Assembly (NCBI RefSeq): GCF_037154085.1
Contig: NZ_JBANRM010000001.1
Coordinates: 496,001-560,000 of the forward strand
Origin: Andeanibacterium fulvum
GTDB taxonomy: Bacteria > Pseudomonadota > Alphaproteobacteria > Sphingomonadales > Sphingomonadaceae
DNA length: 64,000 nt
Direction: 5' to 3'
Under the pieces are notes generated by a model. It was given only the letters and a program-made list of their open reading frames with translations, searched no databases and was not told the DNA's origin. The translations under genes were made by a program, and so were the position numbers. This document shows, piece by piece, positions 24,049 through 31,239 of the stretch (the stretch's first letter is position 1; each line of letters begins with the position of its first letter).

Positions 24049-25797
24049 GTGGCCGAGGAAAAGAGCGGCGCGGCTATTCTGGTCGAGAGTCTGGTCAAGC
24101 AGGGGGTCGAATATGTGTTCGGCTATCCCGGCGGCGCGGTGCTTCCGATCTATGACGAGCTGTTTTCCGATCAGCGTATCCGCCACATCCTCGTCCGGCA
24201 CGAAGCCGGCGCGGCGCATGCGGCAGAGGGTTATGCCCGCTCCACCGGCAAGCCGGGCGTCGTGCTCGTCACGTCGGGTCCGGGCGCGACCAATGCCGTC
24301 ACCGGTATTGCGGACGCCTTCCTGGATTCGATCCCGCTGGTGGTCATCACCGGGCAGGTCGCGACCAACCTGATCGGTTCGGACGCGTTCCAGGAAGCCG
24401 ATACGATCGGCATCACCCGCCACTGCTCCAAGCACAACTACCTGGTGAAGGACCCGGCCGACCTCGCCGCGACCATCGACGAGGCGTTCCAGATCGCCAC
24501 GACCGGTCGCCCCGGCCCGGTCGTGATCGACATTCCCAAGAACGTCCAGGTCGCCACCGCGATGTGGCATGATGGCGAAGTGCAGCGCAAGATCCGCTAC
24601 TCGCCGCAGACGGCGGGCAGCGTGGAAGACATTGCCGAGGCAATCGAACTGATCGCCAATGCCCAGCGCCCGATCCTCTATACCGGCGGCGGCATCATCA
24701 ATTCCGGCCCACTGGCCACTGAATTGCTGCGCCACTTCCAGTCGCTCACCGGCGCGCCCGTTACCAGCACGCTGATGGGCCTGGGCGCCTTCCCGCACGA
24801 TCATGCCGACTGGCTGGGCATGTTGGGAATGCACGGCACTTACGAAGCCAATCTGGCGATGAACCAGTGCGACGTGATGGTCTGCATCGGCGCGCGCTTC
24901 GATGACCGCGTGACCGGCCGCCTCGATGCGTTCTCGCCCGGTTCGACCAAGATCCACATCGATATCGACCGTTCCTCGATCAACAAGGTGATCCCGGTCG
25001 ATCTGGGCATCGTGGGCGATTGCGCGACGGTGCTGGAACAGCTCATCACCGTGTGGGGCAAGCGCAAGGCCGCGGATCTTTCCGAATGGAAGGCGCGGAT
25101 CGAAGGCTGGCGCGCGCGGGAAAGCCTCGCCTATCCTGCCAAGAGCAAGAGCGGCGACATCATGCCGCAGTTCGCGATCGAGCGTCTGTTCGCCCTCACC
25201 CGCGAACACGATCCGGTCATCACCACCGAGGTCGGCCAGCACCAGATGTGGGCCGCGCAATATTTCGGCTTCGACAAGCCGAACAAGTGGCTGACCTCCG
25301 GCGGTCTGGGCACGATGGGCTATGGCCTGCCTGCCGCAATCGGCGCGCAACTCGGCAATCCGGACAGCCTGGTGATCGACATTGCCGGCGAGGCATCGAT
25401 CCAGATGAACATCCAGGAACTCGGCACCGCCAGCCAGTTCCGCCTGCCGGTGAAGGTGTTCATCCTCAACAACGAATTCATGGGCATGGTCCGCCAGTGG
25501 CAGGAACTGACCTATGAAAGCCGCTATTCGAATTCCTATTCGGACAGTCTGCCCGATTTCGTGATGCTGGCCGAGGCCTATGGCTGGAAGGGCATCCGTA
25601 TCGAGGATGAAAGCCAGCTCGACGCCGGGATCAAGGCGATGATCGAGCATGACGGGCCCGTGATCGTCGATTGCCGCGTGGCAAAGGAAGCGAACTGCTT
25701 CCCGATGATCCCGTCGGGCGCCGCACATACCGAGATGCTGCTTTATGGCGACGAGGTTGCGGGCACGATGGAAGACGAAGCCAAGGCACTGGTGTAA
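24049..25797 (+). CDS. ilvB: acetolactate synthase large subunit
   Basis: IlvB is the thiamine-diphosphate enzyme that makes acetolactate or acetohydroxybutyrate, the first common step of Val, Leu and Ile synthesis. It has 582 residues and a GTG start at 24049 after GAGGAAG-like sequence. The N-terminal domain carries the catalytic Glu52 (VRHEAGAAHAAEGYA). The ThDP/metal motif, usually GDG or GDA, reads AGEASIQMNIQEL here, so Glu448 replaces the metal-binding Asp; the closing NN is present (VFILNN). It begins the ilvB-ilvN-(LprI-like)-ilvC cluster, with ilvN 12 bp downstream. Confidence 0.97.
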   Translation: MAEEKSGAAILVESLVKQGVEYVFGYPGGAVLPIYDELFSDQRIRHILVRHEAGAAHAAEGYARSTGKPGVVLVTSGPGATNAVTGIADAFLDSIPLVVITGQVATNLIGSDAFQEADTIGITRHCSKHNYLVKDPADLAATIDEAFQIATTGRPGPVVIDIPKNVQVATAMWHDGEVQRKIRYSPQTAGSVEDIAEAIELIANAQRPILYTGGGIINSGPLATELLRHFQSLTGAPVTSTLMGLGAFPHDHADWLGMLGMHGTYEANLAMNQCDVMVCIGARFDDRVTGRLDAFSPGSTKIHIDIDRSSINKVIPVDLGIVGDCATVLEQLITVWGKRKAADLSEWKARIEGWRARESLAYPAKSKSGDIMPQFAIERLFALTREHDPVITTEVGQHQMWAAQYFGFDKPNKWLTSGGLGTMGYGLPAAIGAQLGNPDSLVIDIAGEASIQMNIQELGTASQFRLPVKVFILNNEFMGMVRQWQELTYESRYSNSYSDSLPDFVMLAEAYGWKGIRIEDESQLDAGIKAMIEHDGPVIVDCRVAKEANCFPMIPSGAAHTEMLLYGDEVAGTMEDEAKALV

Positions 25798-25809
25798 GGG
25801 GCGCCCGAA

Positions 25810-26325
25810 ATGAAGATTCAGCAGCGAGCATCCGAACGCCACGTGCTCACCATCATCGTCGACAACGAGGCGGGGATTCTCGCCAAGATTGCCGGCCTGT
25901 TCACCGCACGCGGCTATAATATCGACAGCCTGACCGTGGCGGACATCACCGAAAACCACGCGGTCAGCCGCATCACCATCGTCACCAACGGGCCGCCGGC
26001 CGTGATCGACCAGATCCACGCCCAGCTGGAACGGCTGGTGCCGGTCCACAAGGTGATCGACCTGAGCGAGGAAGGCCCGCATATCGAGCGCGAGCTGGCG
26101 CTGATCAAGGTGGCCGGCAAGGGCGAGAACCGCGTCGAGGCCCTGCGCCTTGCCGATGTGTTCCGCGCCAAGGTGGTCGACACCACGACCCAGAGCTTCA
26201 TCTTCGAACTCACCGGAACGCCCGACAAGATCGACAGCTTCGTCACGCTGATGCGCGAACTGGGGCTGGTCGAAGTGGGCCGCACCGGGGTGGTCGGCAT
26301 GATGCGCGGGCCGGAAGGCTCATGA
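25810..26325 (+). CDS. ilvN: acetolactate synthase small (regulatory) subunit
   Basis: This 171-residue regulatory subunit binds branched-chain amino acids and confers feedback inhibition on IlvB. An ACT domain occupies the N-terminus (HVLTIIVDNEAGILAKIAGLF, then RGYNIDSLTVADITENHAVSRI), followed by the C-terminal domain with VVDTTTQSFIFELTGTPDKID. It is 12 bp from ilvB. Its last codons overlap the ATG of the next gene by four bases (ATGA), which implies translational coupling. Confidence 0.97.
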   Translation: MKIQQRASERHVLTIIVDNEAGILAKIAGLFTARGYNIDSLTVADITENHAVSRITIVTNGPPAVIDQIHAQLERLVPVHKVIDLSEEGPHIERELALIKVAGKGENRVEALRLADVFRAKVVDTTTQSFIFELTGTPDKIDSFVTLMRELGLVEVGRTGVVGMMRGPEGS

Positions 26326-26774
26326 CCTCCCTGCGGACGGCATTGCTGGCGGCTGCATGCACGGTTCTCGCCGTGCCTGCGACAGCACAGCAGGACGGAG
26401 AGCCTGTATTGGCTCCCGTTTCCAAGTCGTCCGGCAAGGACGTCTGCATTTCGCAGACCCCGGATGAAGCCGCCGCGCGCGCCTGTTTTGACGAACAGGT
26501 CGCCTGGGCCTGGGATGAACTGGGCAAGTCCTGGTTCGCGGCTCTGGCGGCGGTTGGCGGCACCGGAACTCCGGCAGGTAAGGCCCTGGTCGCCGAAAAA
26601 GACGCCTGGATGGAATATCAGGCGGCCGCGTGCCGCTTCTATACGGTTGAACGGAACGGGCTGGTGGAATACGGGCTCACCCAGCGTTGCCAGCAGATGC
26701 TCATCTCCGCCCGCGCGGCGGATCTGGATTTCAACGTTTCGAAAATTCCCGCAGATCTGCGGCACGGGTCCTGA
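26322..26774 (+). CDS. secreted LprI-like (DUF1311-type) protein in the ilv cluster
   Basis: This 150-residue protein has a signal peptide (MTSLRTALLAAACTVLAVPA, cleaved after TAQ). The mature part has Cys residues at CISQTPDEAAARACFDEQ and a motif EKDAWMEYQAAACRF, which resembles the conserved core of the LprI/DUF1311 domain (xAWxxYRDxxC). That family includes a mycobacterial lysozyme inhibitor, but many members are uncharacterised, so the family call is tentative. It overlaps ilvN by 4 bp and is followed after 48 bp by ilvC. A secreted protein embedded in an amino-acid biosynthesis operon is unexpected. Confidence 0.7.
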   Translation: MTSLRTALLAAACTVLAVPATAQQDGEPVLAPVSKSSGKDVCISQTPDEAAARACFDEQVAWAWDELGKSWFAALAAVGGTGTPAGKALVAEKDAWMEYQAAACRFYTVERNGLVEYGLTQRCQQMLISARAADLDFNVSKIPADLRHGS

Positions 26775-26822
26775 TCATTGAATATGTCGCCGCCGTGGCG
26801 GTGAAGCGAAAGGATAGTTGAC

Positions 26823-27842
26823 GTGAAAGTGTATTACGACGCCGATGCGGACCTGAACCTGGTCACTGGCAAGAAGATCGCCATTCTCGGCTATGGCAGC
26901 CAGGGCCACGCCCATGCGCAGAACCTGCGCGACAGCGGCGTGAAGGAAGTGGCCATCGCGCTGCGTCCCGGCTCGGCTTCGGCCACGAAGGCAGAAGCTG
27001 CCGGCTTCAAGGTGCTGAGCAACAAGGAAGCGGCCGAATGGGCCGACATCCTGATGATCCTCGCACCCGACGAACACCAGGCCGCGATCTGGGAAAACGA
27101 CCTGAAGGGTAACATGAAGAAGGGCGCCGCCCTTGCCTTCGCCCACGGCCTCAACATCCACTTCGGCCTGATCGAAGCTCCGTCGGACATCGACGTGATC
27201 ATGATCGCGCCCAAGGGCCCGGGCCACACCGTGCGCGGCGAATATGTGAAGGGCGGCGGCGTGCCGTGCCTGATCGCCGTCCACCAGGACGCCAGCGGCA
27301 ATGCGCATGACATCGCCCTTGCCTATGCCTCGGGCGTCGGCGGCGGCCGCAGCGGCATCATCGAAACCAACTTCAAGGAAGAGTGCGAAACCGACCTGTT
27401 CGGCGAGCAGGCCGTGCTGTGCGGCGGCATCACTCACCTGATCCAGGCCGGTTTCGAAACGCTGGTGGAAGCTGGCTACGCCCCGGAAATGGCCTATTTC
27501 GAATGTCTCCACGAAACCAAGCTGATCGTGGACCTGCTGTATGAAGGCGGCATCGCCAACATGCGCTATTCGATCTCGAACACGGCCGAATATGGCGACA
27601 TCGTCACTGGTCCGCGCATCATCACCGAAGAAACGAAGTGGGAAATGAAGAAGGTGCTGGAAGACATCCAGTCCGGCCGCTTCGTGAAGAACTTCGTGCT
27701 CGACAACCGCGCTGGCCAGCCCGAACTGAAGGCGAGCCGCAAGGCCGCCGCGGCTCACCCGATCGAGCAGACCGGCGCCCGCCTGCGCGCCATGATGCCC
27801 TGGATCGGCGCGAACAAGCTGGTCGACCAGACCAAGAACTGA
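26823..27842 (+). CDS. ilvC: ketol-acid reductoisomerase (NADP+)
   Basis: IlvC isomerises and reduces acetolactate to dihydroxyisovalerate, and the homologous compound for isoleucine. It is the class I short form (339 residues). The start is a GTG at 26823 (VKVYYDADADLNLV), after AAAGGA. The nucleotide-binding motif is LGYGSQGHAHAQNLRDSG. The metal/catalytic region in the C-terminal knotted domain includes FGEQAVLCGGITHLIQAGFETL and YFECLHETKLIVDLLYEGG. A terminator with a 12-bp stem follows at 27869, closing the ilvBN-ilvC cluster. Confidence 0.98.
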   Translation: MKVYYDADADLNLVTGKKIAILGYGSQGHAHAQNLRDSGVKEVAIALRPGSASATKAEAAGFKVLSNKEAAEWADILMILAPDEHQAAIWENDLKGNMKKGAALAFAHGLNIHFGLIEAPSDIDVIMIAPKGPGHTVRGEYVKGGGVPCLIAVHQDASGNAHDIALAYASGVGGGRSGIIETNFKEECETDLFGEQAVLCGGITHLIQAGFETLVEAGYAPEMAYFECLHETKLIVDLLYEGGIANMRYSISNTAEYGDIVTGPRIITEETKWEMKKVLEDIQSGRFVKNFVLDNRAGQPELKASRKAAAAHPIEQTGARLRAMMPWIGANKLVDQTKN

Positions 27843-27868
27843 TCCGCGTTCCATTTTGCGGAAACATG

Positions 27869-27902
27869 CGCCGCCGGCGGGATCATATCCCCGCCGGCGG
27901 CG
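27869..27902 (+). terminator. ilvC terminator
   Basis: CGCCGCCGGCGG pairs perfectly with CCGCCGGCGGCG around a 10-base loop. The T-tract afterwards is weak (TTCTGTT), but the stem is very stable and lies 27 bp after ilvC. Confidence 0.65.
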
Positions 27903-28015
27903 TTCTGTTATCCGTCCTGCGCGTCAGACGCATGGGCAGTAGACTTTATCAAACCGGCACGCCAAGGTGCCGGCCATCCATTCCATGGGCTAAACTCAAA
28001 GGGAGGAATTCAAGG

Positions 28016-28666
28016 ATGCGTAAAGTTCAAATGGGTATCGCGGCGCTCACCGGCGCGGCCCTGCTCTATGTCGTGGGCGCTCAGGCGCAGAACGGCGATC
28101 TCGGCAGCCCGGGCAAGGCCGACGCTTCGGTCGTCACCGCCGGCACCTATGCTGCCGATCCGGGCCACACGCTGGTCGGCTGGAAGGTGAATCACTTCGG
28201 TTTCTCCGACTATTTCGGCCTGTTCGGCGACGTGAAGGGCACGCTTAAGCTCGATCCGGCAAACATTGCCGCCAGCTCGGTCGAAGTGACGATCCCCGTA
28301 GGCAAGGTCACCACCGCGAATGCAGGCCTGACCGCTCACCTGCTGGCGGCAGGCAAGGACGGCAAGGCCCCCGATTTCTTCGGTGCCAGCCCGGCCGACG
28401 CCACCTTCAAGTCCACCTCGGTCAAGTCCTCCGGCGGCAACAAGGCCACCATTACTGGCGACCTCACCCTCAATGGCGTGACCAAGCCTGTGACGATCAA
28501 CGCCGAATTCGTCGGCGCCGGCGCCAACCCTTACAGCAAGAAGGAAACCGTCGGTTTCAAGGGCACCGCGCGCATCAAGCGTTCGGAGTTCGGCATCAAC
28601 TTTGCCGCGCCCGCAGTAACCGATACGGTCGATCTGGACATCGCGGCTGCTTTCGAAAAGCAGTAA
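28016..28666 (+). CDS. YceI family periplasmic lipid-binding-like protein
   Basis: This 216-residue YceI-domain protein has a signal peptide (MRKVQMGIAALTGAALLYVV, cleaved after GAQA). The ATG at 28016 follows a strong GGGAGGAA. The domain is seen in YAADPGHTLVGWKVNHFGFSD, LDPANIAASSVEVTIPVGKV, KVTITGDLTLNGVTKPVTI-like strands and FKGTARIKRSEFGINFAAP. YceI folds as a lipocalin-like barrel that binds polyisoprenoid or similar amphiphiles; a role in periplasmic lipid or quinone handling is inference. It stands alone between ilvC and a palindromic repeat that may serve as its terminator. Confidence 0.92.
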   Translation: MRKVQMGIAALTGAALLYVVGAQAQNGDLGSPGKADASVVTAGTYAADPGHTLVGWKVNHFGFSDYFGLFGDVKGTLKLDPANIAASSVEVTIPVGKVTTANAGLTAHLLAAGKDGKAPDFFGASPADATFKSTSVKSSGGNKATITGDLTLNGVTKPVTINAEFVGAGANPYSKKETVGFKGTARIKRSEFGINFAAPAVTDTVDLDIAAAFEKQ

Positions 28667-28674
28667 GCCTATCG

Positions 28675-28766
28675 CGTCATTGCGAGGGACCGAAGGTTCC
28701 GTGGCAATCCAGGGCCCATTGCGTGGCGCCCTGGATTGCTTCGCGGCATTGCCGCTCGCAATGACG
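28675..28766. repeat. REP-like palindromic element (CGTCATTGCGAG family)
   Basis: The element is bounded by CGTCATTGCGAGG and CTCGCAATGACG, with inner arms GGCAATCCAGGGC and GCCCTGGATTGC. It would fold into one long imperfect hairpin and lies 9 bp after the YceI stop. An element with the same organisation (93 bp, same ends) lies inside imuB at 54338-54438. It occupies the left part of the 341-bp gap before leuA; the rest of the gap holds the leader region. Confidence 0.8.
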
Positions 28767-28836
28767 ACACTGGCTTTTCCGCCCGCCTGCCAAACCTTTT
28801 CCTTGAAAAATGCCGTGCGATTGTCCATCTGCACAA

Positions 28837-28887
28837 ATGATGACGAACCGCTCGCTCCTTAGCCTGCTTCGACTTACACGCCCTTAG
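28837..28887 (+). CDS. putative leucine-rich leader peptide of leuA
   Basis: A 16-codon frame reads MMTNRSLLSLLRLTRP and ends in TAG inside the first hairpin of the leader RNA. Five of 16 codons are Leu (CTC, CTT, CTG, CTT, CTT), which fits a leucine-sensing attenuator peptide. It lies 120 bp upstream of leuA. No good Shine-Dalgarno is visible, which lowers confidence. Leucine leader peptides ahead of leuA are known in many proteobacteria. Confidence 0.55.
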   Translation: MMTNRSLLSLLRLTRP

Positions 28888-28936
28888 GCGTGTCATCCCG
28901 CCTGCGCGCATCGCGCATGGCACCCCGCCTAAGGGC
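28876..28936 (+). promoter_or_regulatory. leuA leader with two mutually exclusive RNA pairings
   Basis: Hairpin 1 is ACACGCC-CTTA-GGCGTGT (28876-28893), formed right over the stop codon of the leader peptide. The same strand segment GCCCTTAGGCG (28880-28890) is perfectly complementary to CGCCTAAGGGC (28926-28936). A third hairpin TGCGCG-CAT-CGCGCA lies between them. Ribosome position on the leucine codons could choose between these folds. There is no T-run after the distal arm (it continues into CACCCAAAAA), so control may be translational or Rho-based rather than a classic terminator. Confidence 0.5.
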
Positions 28937-29007
28937 CACCCAAAAATCTGCAGTCGAAACAGCAGCGCACCTTGCCGTGCGCGCATCAGGCGATAAGGCA
29001 CAATTCC

Positions 29008-30693
29008 ATGGCGATGCTCAAAACCCCCGGCGAGAAATACCGGCCCTTCCCGCAGGTTCCGATCACGGACCGGCAATGGCCTTCGCGCACGATCACCAAG
29101 GCGCCGCGCTGGCTCTCCACCGATCTGCGCGACGGCAACCAGTCGATCATCGATCCGATGGATGCGGTGAAGAAGAACCGCTTCTTCGACACGCTGGTGG
29201 AAGTCGGCCTCAAGGAAATCGAAGTCGGCTTCCCCGCTGCGGGCAAAACCGAATTCGACTTCATCCAGGGTCTGGTTCGCTCGGGCAAGATTCCGCAGGA
29301 TGTAATGATCCAGGTGCTGACTCAGTCGCGCGAAGATCTGATCCGCACCAGCTTCGACAGTCTGGAAGGCGTGCACGCGGCTATTGTGCACCTGTATAAT
29401 GCGGTGTCCCCGGCGTGGCGCGACATCGTGTTCCGCATGAGCAAGGCCGAAGTGAAGGAAATCGCCATCAAGGGGGCGAAGATCCTGCGCGACGAGGCGG
29501 CCAAGCGCCCCGATACGGACTGGTATTTCGAATATTCGCCGGAAACATTCTCCACCGCCGAGCTGGATTTCAGCCTGGAGGTCTGCGAGGCGGTCATGGA
29601 CGTGCTGCAACCCACTGCGGATCACCAGCTGATCCTGAACCTGCCGGCTACGGTCGAGGCGGCAACGCCCAACGTCTATGCCGACCAGATCGAATATTTC
29701 TGCCGCAACATCCCCCGGCGGGAAACGGTGGCGATCAGCCTGCACACGCATAATGACCGGGGCACCGGCGTGGCCGCGGCCGAACTGGGCCTGATGGCCG
29801 GTGCGGACCGCGTGGAAGGCTGCCTGTTCGGCAATGGTGAGCGCACCGGCAATTGCTGCCTGGTTACAGTCGGCCTCAACATGTACACGCAAGGCGTTGA
29901 TCCGGAACTGGATTTCTCCGACATCGATTCCATCATCGAGACGGTGGAATATTGCAACCAGATCCCGGTCCACCAGCGCCACCCCTATGGCGGCGAACTG
30001 GTGTTCACCGCCTTTTCCGGCAGCCATCAGGACGCGATCAAGAAGGGCTTCGAAGCGCAGACCAAGCGCAACGATCAACTGTGGCAGGTGCCCTACCTGC
30101 CGATCGATCCCGCCGATCTGGGCCGCAATTACGAGGCAGTGATCCGCGTGAACTCGCAGAGCGGCAAGGGCGGTTTCGCCTGGGTGCTGGAACAGGATCA
30201 GGGCCTGAAACTGCCCAAGAAGCTGCAGGCGGACTTTTCGAAGCACGTCCAGCGCATTGCCGATGAGCTGGGCCGCGAGCTGAACGCCGCCGATATCTGG
30301 CAGGTCTTCCGCGAGAGCTATTTCATCAAGGTCGACAAGCGCCGCTATCGTCTGGTCGATTTCGAGGAAAGCCGCACGCAGGACGGCACCCGCCTGTTCG
30401 TGGGCACGGTCGAAGTCGACGGCCAGGCACAGAGCGTTTCCGGGCGCGGCAAGGGCCTGATCTCTTCCGTGCTGGCGACGCTGAAGGAAACCTTCGGCCT
30501 CGAAATGGAAGTGCTCGATTATACCGAGCATGCGCTGGGTCAGGGAACTGACGCACAGGCTGCCGCCTATGTCGAATGCGCCCTGCCCGATGGCCGCACC
30601 GTATGGGGCGTGGGGATCGACGAGGACGTCGCCTCTGCCAGCGTGCGGGCAATCCTTTCCGCCGCGAACGGCGCTGCACGCGAGACGGCCTGA
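29008..30693 (+). CDS. leuA: 2-isopropylmalate synthase
   Basis: LeuA condenses acetyl-CoA with 2-oxoisovalerate in the first committed step of leucine synthesis. It has 561 residues, starting at MAMLKTPGEKYRPFPQVPI after GATAAGG. The catalytic barrel begins with LSTDLRDGNQSIIDPMD, and the downstream metal-binding His motif is SLHTHNDRGTGVAA. The C-terminal regulatory domain is visible from about residue 430 (SRTQDGTRLFVGTVEVDGQ and GTDAQAAAYVECAL). It follows a probable leucine leader. The next gene begins within its stop codon (TGATG). Confidence 0.97.
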   Translation: MAMLKTPGEKYRPFPQVPITDRQWPSRTITKAPRWLSTDLRDGNQSIIDPMDAVKKNRFFDTLVEVGLKEIEVGFPAAGKTEFDFIQGLVRSGKIPQDVMIQVLTQSREDLIRTSFDSLEGVHAAIVHLYNAVSPAWRDIVFRMSKAEVKEIAIKGAKILRDEAAKRPDTDWYFEYSPETFSTAELDFSLEVCEAVMDVLQPTADHQLILNLPATVEAATPNVYADQIEYFCRNIPRRETVAISLHTHNDRGTGVAAAELGLMAGADRVEGCLFGNGERTGNCCLVTVGLNMYTQGVDPELDFSDIDSIIETVEYCNQIPVHQRHPYGGELVFTAFSGSHQDAIKKGFEAQTKRNDQLWQVPYLPIDPADLGRNYEAVIRVNSQSGKGGFAWVLEQDQGLKLPKKLQADFSKHVQRIADELGRELNAADIWQVFRESYFIKVDKRRYRLVDFEESRTQDGTRLFVGTVEVDGQAQSVSGRGKGLISSVLATLKETFGLEMEVLDYTEHALGQGTDAQAAAYVECALPDGRTVWGVGIDEDVASASVRAILSAANGAARETA

Positions 30694-31235
30694 TGAAGCG
30701 GCCGGGAGGGATGAAGCGGTTTCTGGCCGCATCGCTCCTCCCGGTGCTTATTCTCGCCTCGGGCTGCGAAATCCGCCGCGAGCACGATGAAGCGGCTGAC
30801 CGGGCCGAAATCCACGCTCTGCTGAATGCCTATGGCTCGACGCTCGATGCCCGCGATTTCAACGGCTTTGCCGGCCTGTTCGCCAAGGACGGGACCTATG
30901 TGGCCGGCAATGGCAAGGGTGTGAGCGGAACTCAGGCCGGGGCAATGATGGAACAGGTGTTCGCCAGCAATGCGCTGGGTTTCCGCGAACCCAACTTCCA
31001 CGTCTTCTTCAACGAAGTCATCACGCTGGAAGATGCGGACCATGCACATTCCACCTCCATGTCGTTCTACATGGTACCGGGCGAGGACGGGCGTCCAGTG
31101 GCAGCCATGATGGCCCGCTATCATGACGAACTGGTGCGCGAGACAGGTAAATGGAAATTCGCCCGCCGCAGGGTGGAAAGCCTGATGCCCCCACCCCAGC
31201 CCTCCGCATCCGGCGGGGCGCAGCAGGGGCGCTAG
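30693..31235 (+). CDS. SnoaL/NTF2-like lipoprotein
   Basis: This 180-residue predicted lipoprotein has its lipobox at LASGC (about residues 21-25 of MKRPGGMKRFLAASLLPVLI). The NTF2-like SnoaL domain follows: ADRAEIHALLNAYGSTLDARDFNGFAGLF, FNEVITL and MARYHDELVRETGKWKF. Function is unknown; the fold serves many isomerases and binding proteins. The ATG overlaps the leuA stop by one base, suggesting coupling to leuA expression. A second ATG at 30711 is preceded closely by GGGAGGG, but the spacing is too short. The tail is Pro/Ala/Gly rich. Confidence 0.8.
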   Translation: MKRPGGMKRFLAASLLPVLILASGCEIRREHDEAADRAEIHALLNAYGSTLDARDFNGFAGLFAKDGTYVAGNGKGVSGTQAGAMMEQVFASNALGFREPNFHVFFNEVITLEDADHAHSTSMSFYMVPGEDGRPVAAMMARYHDELVRETGKWKFARRRVESLMPPPQPSASGGAQQGR

Positions 31236-31239
31236 GTCC

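Noticed and set aside
24013..26082. A 689-codon frame antisense to ilvB and ilvN
   Set aside because: It is a codon-bias shadow of high-GC genes; the plus strand encodes recognisable enzymes over the full length.
28669..30732. A 687-codon frame antisense to leuA
   Set aside because: Shadow frame over a confidently assigned gene; it lacks motifs and its end runs through the REP-like element.
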